Assembly: GCA_900291925.1 (NCBI GenBank)
Contig: UWYS01000012.1
Span: forward strand, 310,001 to 374,000
Direction: 5' to 3'
DNA: 64,000 nucleotides
Origin: Thecaphora thlaspeos
Taxonomy: Eukaryota > Basidiomycota > Ustilaginomycetes > Urocystidales > Glomosporiaceae
Position 1 is the first letter of the stretch. Every line of letters starts with the position of its first letter. The notes under the pieces were generated by a model. That model was given only the letters and a program-made list of their open reading frames with translations, did no database searches and was not told the DNA's origin. A program made the translations under genes and the position numbers. This document shows, piece by piece, positions 32,788 through 42,042 of this stretch.

Positions 32788-33540
32788 ATGTTCTTCCGCA
32801 ACGTTCAGGCCAGCGCTCGCGCCCTTGCCCGCTCGGGTGCGCAGCAGCAGGTGCGACTCAACTCGACGCTCCCCATCCCGCCCAAGATCGCCACGCCCAA
32901 GTTCGTCTCTGGCCCGGGAGGCTCCTCGACCCGCATGGAGGGCGTTGTCAACTTCTACAAGGCCCTCCCCAAAGGTAACGCCCCTACTCGCCGCGGCGGT
33001 GGCATCAAGGCCCGCTACTTTGACGGAGAGAACGCTAGCGGAAAGCCCATCGTCGCGACCCTCTTCACCCTCTTCCTGATTGGGTACTCGATCGACTACG
33101 CTACCCACCTCCGTGAGTGTCTTGGCACGAAGAGATGGACGAGTAGGCAGAAAGGAGAGGGGTACGAGGTTCAATAGAGGCGATTGTCGCAGGCAAGGTG
33201 GACGAGGCTTGCAATACCGCACGGACGATGGTAGAGAGGTTCCGCGAGGTTCCGAAGAGGCCTAGCCGATGCGGTCGTGAGAGCGGCGAGCGGGGGAACA
33301 GGCTGGCTCGCCGGAGGCAGAAAGAGAGCTGTCAGTCCCTTTGCTCGAGCTCTTGGCAACAATAGAAAAGCTGGGATGATGCGCAGGCAGACTTGTTCGA
33401 CCCTCAGAAGATATCGATCAAAGACGACAGCGAACACCGCCTCGGATCAGCAGCTGACGTTGCCCATCTCTTTTTCTCTTTGCATGCTCTCTCGGCGCTC
33501 ATTGCAAACTCCAGGACACCACAAGAACAACCACCACTAA
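32788..33540 (+). CDS. atp17: Mitochondrial ATP synthase subunit f
   Basis: Subunit f of the F1Fo-ATP synthase stalk, in the inner mitochondrial membrane. Exons are 32788-33112 and 33515-33540 (402-bp phase-1 intron), giving 116 residues. The N-terminus (MFFRNVQASARALARSGAQQ) is a basic amphipathic presequence. The mature part has LPIPPKIATPKFVSGPGG, VVNFYKALPKG and KARYFDGENASGKPI, then one membrane helix (VATLFTLFLIGYSIDYATHL). The second exon supplies the hydrophilic tail RHHKNNHH, which matches the His/Lys end of fungal subunit f and fixes the acceptor. Confidence 0.9.
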
Positions 33541-33943
33541 ACAGCTAGGGGTACCGTGACAATTGGAAGGCTCTCAAGGGTACAGTCGGGTACGTCCTTC
33601 TCAACGACTAAGGCCGGTCGACGTGGAGCCGTTCTCACGACAACGACATAGGCTAATCTCTCTTCCCTGCTTATTCATGCTCACCCCCTCAACATATAGA
33701 CTTTCGTCGGACTCGTCATTCCTAGACGCTCCCATCGTCATGCCTCCCACTGTCTCACGTCGGTGTTGTTCCCTCGCGTCGGAGCAAATCAAGCAAAGTT
33801 TCCTTAGACCTTTGAAGGCCAATCCGTGTGTGTGCTTGCTGGCTATCACAGACTGGACGGTTGCATATTTCCTTGGATTCAGAGGTATCGTTCCACTTGG
33901 GACGAGGCGGTACAAATACATGCGAGAAGGCGGGCGACTCTAC
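33541..33943. other. Intergenic, convergent 3' ends
   Basis: 403 bp between atp17 and the distal end of the polymerase kappa reading frame. I see no gene. A short open stretch just after atp17 was rejected as an exon. Confidence 0.45.
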
Positions 33944-34330
33944 TTAGCGCGATCTCTGGAAGAAGCCGTCGAGCGGGCCTTTCCTCTTCGATGACACCCT
34001 TGGTGCCGGACGTGTCGGCATGGTGGTGGACGAGGAGGGGCTCGAAGACCTGGCCGTGGTGTCGTCCCCGGCTTCTCCGTTGAGACAGAGATCGACATGG
34101 CGGTTGAGATCTTCGTTGCTGCCCTCGATGGGTTGGTCGCAGACGGGACAGGCGACCGGCGACGGCGCAGCCGTTTCCGTGCCGATGCGGTCCTCCCACT
34201 CTGGACCCGTCGCGGCGGGTGATCCGTCCGGCGCTGTTGGGATTTCGCCGTCGCCGACGTTCGGCAGACGGCCCTGTCCGTCCTGGCTGAGATCACCGAT
34301 CTCGTGAAAGGGGTCTGCGCTCGCCAGCGA
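33944..34330 (-). other. Open in-frame extension of polymerase kappa beyond TAG
   Basis: The frame of the polymerase gene stays open for 128 codons after its TAG, to a TAA at 33944-33946. It encodes recognisable pieces. Directly after the TAG comes SLAS, which completes a ubiquitin-interacting motif. A UBZ zinc finger follows at 34085-34150: CPVCDQ, then NRHVDLC. Near the end is KGPLDGFF (33959-33982), a PCNA-interacting peptide like that at the C-terminus of other Y-family polymerases. No intron of workable size removes the TAG: the only GT...AG pair is 20 nt. Whether this is translated is unknown. Confidence 0.75.
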
Positions 34331-35944
34331 CTACTGGATCGCAAGGGCGAGCTGCTTCTCCTCTTCGCGCATCCCGTCGAGGTCCGACGCGCCTCGCCGC
34401 TTCGCCTTGCTCTCCGATGTCTCGAACATCTTTTTGAGTCGCTCCTCGCCCGCCGCCGCCAAGCGCATGTCGACCAGGTGCGTCACCCGCACGCCTATCA
34501 GGCGGAGGCAGAGCGACCCCTGGCTCTCGGTCTCTTGATTGAGCAGGCCGCTAGTGATCTCGTAGAGGTCATCGGCCTTGTGCAGAGGCCGCGTGACTGT
34601 CTTGGCTCGCGAGAAGCGCTGGAACGTGTCCTTCTTCGCCACCAGCGTGACAGTCTTGCCGCGAAAGTTGAGGCGCTTCAGGTCCTCCTCGACCTTTGCG
34701 GCGCTCTCTCTCAGCAGAGCGAGCAGCGTCGCGTGGGACGACGTAGGGCTGAAGGTGTGCTCGCGGCCGACACTCTTGCGCTCCTCGCGCTTGCCCGGCT
34801 CGACGATGGTGTTGCCGATGCCGAGATGCGCCCTGAGCAGCCACTCGATCTTGCCGTCGAGTGCCAGCCAGAGGTCGACGCGGTGTTCCCAGATCTCGCC
34901 GCACGTCTTGACGCCGAGACTCTCGAGGATCCGTTCGTTGATCCGACCGATGCCCGGGATCTTGCGGCAGGGCAGGTCGCGCATAAAGTCGACGACCGTC
35001 TTGCGATCCGGCATCACGCGGTACTGGCCGTCGGGCTTGTTGCGGTCACTTGATATCTTTGCGAGCATCGTGTTGGGGGCTATACCGACGCTGACGGTCA
35101 GCTGGGTCCTCTCCTTGACCTGAGCGCGCAGCTGGGCCACGACCTCATCGACCGTCCGGCCGTCCTGCTCGATGTAGTCAGTCGCATCGAGGTAGGCCTC
35201 GTCGAGCGAGGCCTTGGCGAGATTCTCGTCGTACTGCTCAAAGACCGACATGACCTGCCCGCTCACCTCGATGTAGCGAGCCATGTCGTTCTTGACCACG
35301 ATCAGGTGCGGGCAGAGGGCCTTAGCGACGAAGGTGGCCATCCCGCTGCGTATCCCGTAGCCGCGCCGCGCCTCGTAGGAGGCCGTCACGAGGACGCCCG
35401 AACCGACGCCGAAGCACTTGCCCTTGAGCGAAGGGTCGCGCGCCAGCTCGACGCCGGCGTAGAACATGTCGATGTCAGTATGGAGGATTGTGCGCGAGAG
35501 GTCGCGGCCGTCTTCGAGCTTGGTCGCCATGTCCTCAATCCTGCGCTCGATGGCCAGCCACTCGGGGCTGCCGGCGGCGATAAGCTTGCGCTTCTCGTCG
35601 CGCCGCGCCAGGAGCAGTTTGATCCGCTCGGTCGTCTGCTGGTCCTTTTTGCGTTCGTTTTCGAAGAACTTGCTGCCCTTCGAGACCTCGTATATGATGC
35701 GGTTGATCTCGTCCTGATCCTTTGCTAGACCAGCCTTGCCGCTTGATGGCCCAGCCATCCGCCGGCGGAGCGACTCGAGCCCGTCATCCTTACTGTTGGC
35801 CACAGATCCAGCATCCTCGGCGGCAAGAACAGCGTGGCTGAGCCTCTGCTTCTTGCGGGGCGAGGCCGAGGGCGAGCAAGATGGGGCGGTGGGGTCGTTG
35901 GTCTCGTCGAAAGCCTCGGCATCACGGTCCCGGAAAAAGTTCAT
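34331..35944 (-). CDS. DNA polymerase kappa (DinB family)
   Basis: Y-family polymerase for translesion synthesis. The intact frame up to the first stop gives 537 residues. The kappa-specific N-clasp is present (LAKDQDEINRIIYEVSKGSK). Next come palm motif LHTDIDMFYAGVELARDPSL, VLVTASYEARRGYGIRSGM, and the catalytic SLDEAYLDAT. A helix-hairpin-helix region reads CRKIPGIGRINERILESLG, and the little finger has SVGREHTFSP and LCLRLIGVRVTHLVDMRL. The frame stops at TAG (34331-34333) inside a run reading MREEEKQLALAIQ, the front half of a ubiquitin-interacting motif. The kappa C-terminus normally has UBZ and PCNA-binding elements, and here these lie past the TAG in the same frame. Catalytic parts are complete, so the short form could still polymerise. 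It is divergent from atg4. Confidence 0.9.
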   Translation of the reverse strand: MNFFRDRDAEAFDETNDPTAPSCSPSASPRKKQRLSHAVLAAEDAGSVANSKDDGLESLRRRMAGPSSGKAGLAKDQDEINRIIYEVSKGSKFFENERKKDQQTTERIKLLLARRDEKRKLIAAGSPEWLAIERRIEDMATKLEDGRDLSRTILHTDIDMFYAGVELARDPSLKGKCFGVGSGVLVTASYEARRGYGIRSGMATFVAKALCPHLIVVKNDMARYIEVSGQVMSVFEQYDENLAKASLDEAYLDATDYIEQDGRTVDEVVAQLRAQVKERTQLTVSVGIAPNTMLAKISSDRNKPDGQYRVMPDRKTVVDFMRDLPCRKIPGIGRINERILESLGVKTCGEIWEHRVDLWLALDGKIEWLLRAHLGIGNTIVEPGKREERKSVGREHTFSPTSSHATLLALLRESAAKVEEDLKRLNFRGKTVTLVAKKDTFQRFSRAKTVTRPLHKADDLYEITSGLLNQETESQGSLCLRLIGVRVTHLVDMRLAAAGEERLKKMFETSESKAKRRGASDLDGMREEEKQLALAIQ

Positions 35945-36983
35945 CCCCGTGCTTCGAGTGCGAGTGTAGATGTTGCGATGGCATGCAGACTGGGCTTGTG
36001 TGGCGCGGGAGGCCCGTCCGGGTGGGCTCGGTCGATGGCTCTATCGGTGGGAGGATGGAAGAGAATGAGAGGGTGAGGTAGGCCGGTTTTTCGCCGTCAA
36101 TTTCCGAGGCTTTTTTCCTGGTTCGCGGGCCAAGACCCTGCCTCGACAGTCCGAGCGGGACCGTGCGTTCTTCGGTCTCCACGCTGCAGGCAGCACGGAG
36201 CGCTCAGTCCCACTGGCGACGGCGATCCTAGCGACGAATGCGGCTGCAATCTTAATGGCCGCTCGAGAGGTGGCGGTCCATCGAGTGACAGCTGCTTGTT
36301 GTCATCGATCTGCTTCGCCCACAGCGAGCGCCATACACGACGCTCAGGGGCTTGAGCAGGTGAGGTGGCCGAGGTGGGAGGATGGTCGGAAGGCGCAGCC
36401 GTGGCAGGCCAGGCAGGGTGCGCGATGACGGGCGAGCGCGACTCCGGCCGGCTAGCAAGCCAGCCTCTACAGTATCTGGCATAGAGGCACGGGCAACGGC
36501 TGGCGCTCCGTGCCTTGCCTTGAACCCTGCCTCCTGCGCTGCGCTGCCCTACGTCCGGCGTATTTTTATTTGCTCGCCTCGCCTCGCCTCGCCTTCACCC
36601 TGGCCCGCGCCCTCCGGAGAGCGAGCGAGCGAGATTCAACATCCTCTCCGCATGGGCGAGCGACTCGCTCCACCTCCTCATCCCTCTCTCCCTAGCATCG
36701 TCGGACCTCCTCCACCACCGCCCGAGCTCCGTCAGTCACCACCACCTCTTCTCACCTAACGTGCTCGGCCACACACTCTTGTCCCATCCCAGTCGGCTCT
36801 ATTCGATCTCTGCCAAGTCACCAAGGCTGAGCCGGCTCATGCTGTCGACCCCACGGGGCAGCGCGTACCAGGAACATCGCCATCGCCGCCCGCTTCCAAC
36901 TGCCTCTCGAGTCGCTTCCACAATCGCTCCCCCCGCCCTACCTCTACATTCATCGATGCCGCCGCCCCGATCCGCTGCCTAGG
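35945..36983. promoter_or_regulatory. Divergent promoter, polymerase kappa / atg4
   Basis: 1039 bp between divergent start codons. I see no gene and no element I can name. Confidence 0.45.
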
Positions 36984-39900
36984 ATGACAGCAAATACCGC
37001 CCAGGCGTCTGCTGGCTCGGCCGAGGCTGACGGCGCAGGCTTTCGTGCGCCCTGTACGACGACGACGACGACGACGACGAAAAGGGCGAGCGCGGGACGG
37101 CCGACAGCCACCAAGACATCCAACTCCTCATCCGCGGCCGGCTTGCCGAGACCCTCGACCGGCTCCATCACGACAGATCGGGCATCGTCGCCCGCAGCCG
37201 CACCCGCCACGGCCGCGCACACCCTTGCCCACTTCGACCCACCGCCTCGGAACGAGCCGAGCCCGTCGAGCTCAATAGCCAGCTTGTCAAGAACCCTGGA
37301 AGTGCGCAGTGAAGAGGCGCCAACCACCGCCAACCGCTCCCGGTCCTCTTCGGTGAGCGCTGCCATCAAGGCGACCTTCCATAGACCATCCACCAGCTCG
37401 GGCTTACCCTCAGGCGGCTCGTCTCCAGCCTCGTCGACAAAGGCCAAGGGAAGACTCCGGGCCGGGACTTGGAAGGGAACCGGCAGCAACCGAAACAGCA
37501 CGCAGTCCAGCCGCCCAGAGCTGCCCGCGTTTGACGGCTCGGACCGGATGCCCCGTGCGAGCATCTACGGAAGTAGCCAGGATGCAGAGCAGACCGAAAC
37601 CGCCTCGTCGCCGTCGTCGTCATCATTGGCCAGTGCATCGCAGGTACATCTGGCCGGGAGCGAAGTCGTCGGCGTCACCACCCGGCGGAAGCTCTTTGGG
37701 CGGAGCAACAGCATCCGCGATCTGGCTAAGCAGGTGTCGCCCGAAGCGAGCAAGGAGGGCGGCCACAACATACTTCGGCGGATCGGCAGCAGGAGCTTCT
37801 TTGTCGGCGGGTCGTCAAAGGACGCGATGCGCTCCTCGGAGAGCCTGGCCGCGTCGGCCATTATCGAAGGCTCGACGTCCAGCAAGCAGGCCGACCCGTC
37901 CAGGCTTGGCCCCGGCTCGGCGTGGCACCGAAAGAAGGGGAGGGCAAAACAGCACAGCGACTCAGACTCGGTTTACTCGCTCTCACCTTCGATATCAAAG
38001 TCGAGCCCGGCAGGGACAAACTCATCTCCGCCGCCTGCCAGCGCCGCCACCGCTCTGCCGGAGAGGGAAAGCATCGAGAGCAGCCGTTCCCTCCTGTCGA
38101 TCAGCACGGCGAACCGCGCGGCCGGGACGGCACCGGCAGGGGACGAGGCTCAACCTGACGCCCACCTCTTGGCACCGCACTCGAGCGCCGCCGCGTCAGG
38201 TCTCCCGAAGCGGCTCAGCGGCTGGCTGCTCAACATGATGGGCAACGAGGCCCCATCCTCTCTCTTTGATGCTACGGCTGCGCCCGGCAGCCAGCAGAGG
38301 ATCGACTCCGATCGAGCCTCGGTGCGCAGCGCCAGCAAGAGCCCCTCACTCGGCAACAGCTCTCCGCGAGCGGCCTCACCGGCCAGAGAACTCGAAGGTC
38401 TGCCGAGTAACACGGCGGCCCAGGCGGTTTCGACCGGCGCCTCGCGCGCTAAAGCCGGCTCGCTCCTGTACAGCTTCACCGGTGGGCCAAACAAGGCTGC
38501 GAGGTCAGGGACAGCGCAGGGCTCGAGCAGCGGCGGCGGCGCTGGCGGTGTTGGATGGGTGACGGGAGGAGCCGGCTTCGATCGAGCCCTCAAGTACTTC
38601 CTCGATACCGAAACGGAGTCCGAAGAAGGCATCTGGCTGCTCGGTGTCTGGCACGGGCCCAGCCGCGATCCGCAGCCGGATCTTCAGGTGGGCCTCGACG
38701 AAGAGGCCGACAAGGCCGCTACCTCGTCGGTGGCGGGCGAGCCCTGCACACACGGCTCTGGAGGCGGTGATGCGCGGCAGGCCACGGCCTACGACCCGGT
38801 CCTCACTTCCGCCTCCGTCCACGCGAGCCTCCCAGCGTCGTCGCCTCAGGCGGCTTCCGAAGACGGCTTTGTCTTGGCTCGTAACCCGCCCACGCCGCAG
38901 ACATCGCCGGTCAAGCTGCGCAGCCTCAAGGGTCTCTCGCAGCCGAGCAGCGCCACCAACACGATCCGCAGCACGTCCACCGAGCAGAGCGAGCGGTCGT
39001 CTTCGCCAGCGACGAGCGCCCAGCACGGCTCCTCCCAGCCCAATCCCAATTCGGATTGGCAGGCCACCTTCCAGGCCGACTTTAGCTCCCGCATCTGGTG
39101 CACGTACCGTAACAACTTCGGGCCGATCGCCAGGGACGGTACCATCTCCGAGCAGGCCGCCTCCGCCGCGGCGCTCGCCGCCGAAGCTGAAGTGTATGCG
39201 GCACTTAATCCGAGCTCGACGAATGCCGACAAGACGGCGCATCAAGGGACGGGCGGGAACAGAAGCTGGCTCGGTCGGAAGTTCACCGAGAGCAGCCTCG
39301 GGCGTGACGGTCTGACGCCGGCGGCGATCGCAAATGCGATGGGAGGCACGGCCGGGGGCAGCGGCAACGTCAACGCAGGCCTCGCGACAAGCCCATCGTC
39401 CCTCGGCGACAAGATGGGCATCACGGGGCTCTGGGGTAGAGCGACGGCTGCGGCACAGGCCGCCGGCTTCAGTCGGGCCGGACTCACTACCGATGCCGGC
39501 TGGGGCTGCATGCTGCGCACAGGCCAGAGCTTGCTGGCCAATGCTCTGATCGATACGCACCTCGGCCGCAGTTGGACACGCAGTCCCGCCCCCATCGCGC
39601 AGGCAAAGATGATTGAACAGGGCGCTGCGGCTGCGGCCGCGGCTGAAGGATCCCTTTCGGACAGCGAGATGTGGCGTGACTTTTACAGGAGCCGAAAGGC
39701 TTACGCTAAGTACGCTAAGCTGCTGAGCTGGTTCCTGGACGACCCGAGCCCAGCATGCCCCTTTGGCGTGCATCGAATGACGAGAGAGGGCAAACGGTTG
39801 GGCAAGGAGGTCGGCGAGTGGTTCGGGCCCAGCACGGCGGCGGGCGCGATCCAGGCCCTGGTCAACGAGTTCCCAGAGGCCGGCCTCGGCGTGGCCCTTG

Positions 39901-41561
39901 CCCACGACGGCTCCGTCTACCTCGACGAGGTGCGTGCCGCCGCGCTCAATCGTACAGCCGCCTCGCGAATGCGGTCGAGCCAGAGCTGGCAGAGGCCCGT
40001 TCTGATCCTGATCGGCATCAGGCTGGGTCTCGAAGGGGTCAACCCTATGTACTACGATTCTGTCAAGGTGAGCCGCCGAAATGCGTGCCTGAGTGGCAGC
40101 CGAATCGCCGACGATCAACATGCTGACGAGACGTCTCTCATATGTCCTCCTATACAGGCGACCTTTTCCTTCCCGCAGAGCGTAGGCATCTCCGGTGGCC
40201 GGCCGAGCTCGTCGTACTACTTTATGGGCCATCAGGGCAATAGCCTTTTCTACCTCGATCCACACCACGTTCGCCCAGCTGTCCCGCTGCGCTACCCGCC
40301 CGCCCGCTTCCCCGCCGCGACGCCCTCGCCGGACGAGTGCTCTCTCGTGGACAACGAGGAGGAGTGGTGGGCCCACGCCTACACCGAGCCGCAGCTGGCC
40401 ACCTTCCACTGTGACAAAGTCCGCAGGATGCCCATCAAGAGTCTCGATCCGAGCATGCTGCTGGGCTTCCTCTGCAAGGACGAGGCGGACCTGCAGGACT
40501 TGTGTGCGCGTGTCAAGGCGATGCCCAAGGCCATTTTCGCCTTTGCAGACTCGGCACCCCGCTGGGCCGACGATGACGACTTCGACCCGTCGATGGAATC
40601 GTTCTCGGAGTCGTCTCTTGGCGACCCGGAGGACGATCGCGATGCGGAAGGTGACAACGAGGACCACGATATCAGCGGCGGACCCGTGGCTTTGACGAGT
40701 GGCAGTGACAGATCTCAGGACGCTGTCGTCATTTCGCCTTCGGCGACGGCTGCTTTTCCAGCCGAGCCTCGCGCCAAGCTGATCGGACACGGCCGCCCTT
40801 CCCACGCCGCCGCCGCCGCCGCTGCCGAACGAGGCATGGGCATGCTTGCCTTCCCGTCAGTCGAGCGCCCCGCCTTGAGTCACTCAGACCGCTCCAACAC
40901 CTTCCGACCCGACAGCGAGTCTAGGCACGTGTCAGGCTCTTCAGAGGCTACGACCTGCGCCCGCCCCCGCACGCGGACGGGCACAGGTGCGCGACGTGTC
41001 TCGAATAACATGCTGGCGGCCCGCTCGAGCCGGCAGGCGCCATCGCCCGTCGCGGCAGGCAACGAAAGCTTCTCGACCATCAGCTTCTCCGACTCGGAAG
41101 TCGGCTCAGCGTGGGAAGAGATCTCGGAAGGCGGCACGGTCGCTGGCGGCGAAGGCCGCTCGAGCGCCGAACCCTCTGAAGATGCCGCACAGCCGACAGA
41201 CCAGCTTCCGCCGATGCCGTCGCCACGCCGTGCCTCGTCGGACCTAGTTGACGTAGCACTCGATGCTCCGACGGAAGAGCGAAACCGACCGGTCCTCGTT
41301 CCGTCATCGCCCTCCGGCTACGCCGTCAACGGTGCGCCCCTATCGGTCGCCGCCCAACGGCGACAGCGACAGCCCCAGGCCCAGGCGCAGGACCATGACC
41401 GCGAATCTTCGACCGCCCACGCACCGCTGCGCGACCTGCCGCGCCGTCGCTCTCGCCTCGACAGGTCGCCGCGACTCGACAATCACGAAGCGAGCACGAC
41501 AACCAGTCCTGAAGATATACCCCCTCCTCCAAAGGAGATCTCCACCCCGTCCTGCGCCTAG
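36984..41561 (+). CDS. atg4: Autophagy cysteine protease Atg4 (very long form)
   Basis: Atg4 processes Atg8 before lipidation and removes it from membranes. Exons are 36984-40067 and 40158-41561 (90-bp phase-0 intron), giving 1495 residues. The C54 peptidase core starts near WCTYRNNFGPIARDG. The catalytic Cys is C842 in LTTDAGWGCMLRTGQS. Further parts are SRKAYAKYAKLLSWFLDD, ACPFGVHRMTREG, WFGPSTAAGAIQALV and RPVLILIGIRLGLEGVNPMY. The Asp-His pair is D1062/H1064 in LFYLDPHHVRP. Family members are usually 350-550 residues. Here an extension of about 690 residues precedes the core and about 370 residues follow it, mostly Ser/Ala-rich. A Thr8 run from (ACG)n lies at residues 25-32. SAWEEIS (W1347, I1350), in an acidic setting, fits an Atg8-interacting motif. 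The intron has no in-frame stop. It is tail-to-tail with tsc1. Confidence 0.9.
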   Translation: MTANTAQASAGSAEADGAGFRAPCTTTTTTTTKRASAGRPTATKTSNSSSAAGLPRPSTGSITTDRASSPAAAPATAAHTLAHFDPPPRNEPSPSSSIASLSRTLEVRSEEAPTTANRSRSSSVSAAIKATFHRPSTSSGLPSGGSSPASSTKAKGRLRAGTWKGTGSNRNSTQSSRPELPAFDGSDRMPRASIYGSSQDAEQTETASSPSSSSLASASQVHLAGSEVVGVTTRRKLFGRSNSIRDLAKQVSPEASKEGGHNILRRIGSRSFFVGGSSKDAMRSSESLAASAIIEGSTSSKQADPSRLGPGSAWHRKKGRAKQHSDSDSVYSLSPSISKSSPAGTNSSPPPASAATALPERESIESSRSLLSISTANRAAGTAPAGDEAQPDAHLLAPHSSAAASGLPKRLSGWLLNMMGNEAPSSLFDATAAPGSQQRIDSDRASVRSASKSPSLGNSSPRAASPARELEGLPSNTAAQAVSTGASRAKAGSLLYSFTGGPNKAARSGTAQGSSSGGGAGGVGWVTGGAGFDRALKYFLDTETESEEGIWLLGVWHGPSRDPQPDLQVGLDEEADKAATSSVAGEPCTHGSGGGDARQATAYDPVLTSASVHASLPASSPQAASEDGFVLARNPPTPQTSPVKLRSLKGLSQPSSATNTIRSTSTEQSERSSSPATSAQHGSSQPNPNSDWQATFQADFSSRIWCTYRNNFGPIARDGTISEQAASAAALAAEAEVYAALNPSSTNADKTAHQGTGGNRSWLGRKFTESSLGRDGLTPAAIANAMGGTAGGSGNVNAGLATSPSSLGDKMGITGLWGRATAAAQAAGFSRAGLTTDAGWGCMLRTGQSLLANALIDTHLGRSWTRSPAPIAQAKMIEQGAAAAAAAEGSLSDSEMWRDFYRSRKAYAKYAKLLSWFLDDPSPACPFGVHRMTREGKRLGKEVGEWFGPSTAAGAIQALVNEFPEAGLGVALAHDGSVYLDEVRAAALNRTAASRMRSSQSWQRPVLILIGIRLGLEGVNPMYYDSVKVSRRNACLSGSRIADDQHADETSLICPPIQATFSFPQSVGISGGRPSSSYYFMGHQGNSLFYLDPHHVRPAVPLRYPPARFPAATPSPDECSLVDNEEEWWAHAYTEPQLATFHCDKVRRMPIKSLDPSMLLGFLCKDEADLQDLCARVKAMPKAIFAFADSAPRWADDDDFDPSMESFSESSLGDPEDDRDAEGDNEDHDISGGPVALTSGSDRSQDAVVISPSATAAFPAEPRAKLIGHGRPSHAAAAAAAERGMGMLAFPSVERPALSHSDRSNTFRPDSESRHVSGSSEATTCARPRTRTGTGARRVSNNMLAARSSRQAPSPVAAGNESFSTISFSDSEVGSAWEEISEGGTVAGGEGRSSAEPSEDAAQPTDQLPPMPSPRRASSDLVDVALDAPTEERNRPVLVPSSPSGYAVNGAPLSVAAQRRQRQPQAQAQDHDRESSTAHAPLRDLPRRRSRLDRSPRLDNHEASTTTSPEDIPPPPKEISTPSCA
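37056..37080 (+). repeat. (ACG)n repeat encoding poly-Thr in atg4
   Basis: Eight ACG units inside the coding sequence, giving a Thr8 run in the disordered N-terminal extension. Confidence 0.85.
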
Positions 41562-42042
41562 ATAGCGGCTGCAGCGACGATGACTTTTAGATTCCCTCCA
41601 GCTTTTCCATTCCCCCCTATGCTGCAGAGACGATACCATACCTTGCACGACTTGTCCCATCCCAGCCCTCTCCTCTCCCCATGCTCCCGTCCGTACGCAC
41701 CCTTCTGCTACGATGTCGAGTCAAGGTGCTCCGTTGCCAGCCACACTGCTGTATGATCTCGATCCTCGTCTCCCTCCACTTCGCTCGTGCTTCTCGTCTC
41801 TTGTTTGCACCGCCTCGAATACCTATAGCTTGTTCGCTCGCCTCAGGGCTTGCTTCACCTTCTCGCTCGAACTGCACCGCCACGCACCCGGTCCCTCGCG
41901 CAACCAGTGTAGGGAAAGGATACTAAAACATGCCCGTGTGATTGAGAAGTGCTCGTTGCGAAGAAGACATAGCCCTCGTGTCGTGATGAAAAGGTCGCAC
42001 TTGTTCTGCTTCGTCTGGCTCTCACTGTCCCCCTGTTGGACG
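41562..42042. other. Intergenic, convergent 3' ends of atg4 and tsc1
   Basis: 481 bp between two stop codons. I see nothing further. Confidence 0.45.

Noticed and set aside
33541..33624. Reading YRDNWKALKGTVGYVLLND just after atp17, taken at first as its last exon
   Set aside because: No acceptor gives the right phase, while the exon at 33515 gives the expected RHHKNNHH terminus and stop.
34311..34336. A 20-nt GTAG...CAG 'intron' that would remove the TAG in polymerase kappa
   Set aside because: Far below the size of any spliceosomal intron in this window, with no donor consensus.
38505..40805. A 766-codon open frame antisense to atg4
   Set aside because: It overlaps the conserved Atg4 core on the other strand, has no recognisable domain, and is Arg/Gly-rich as expected of a shadow frame in GC-rich coding DNA.
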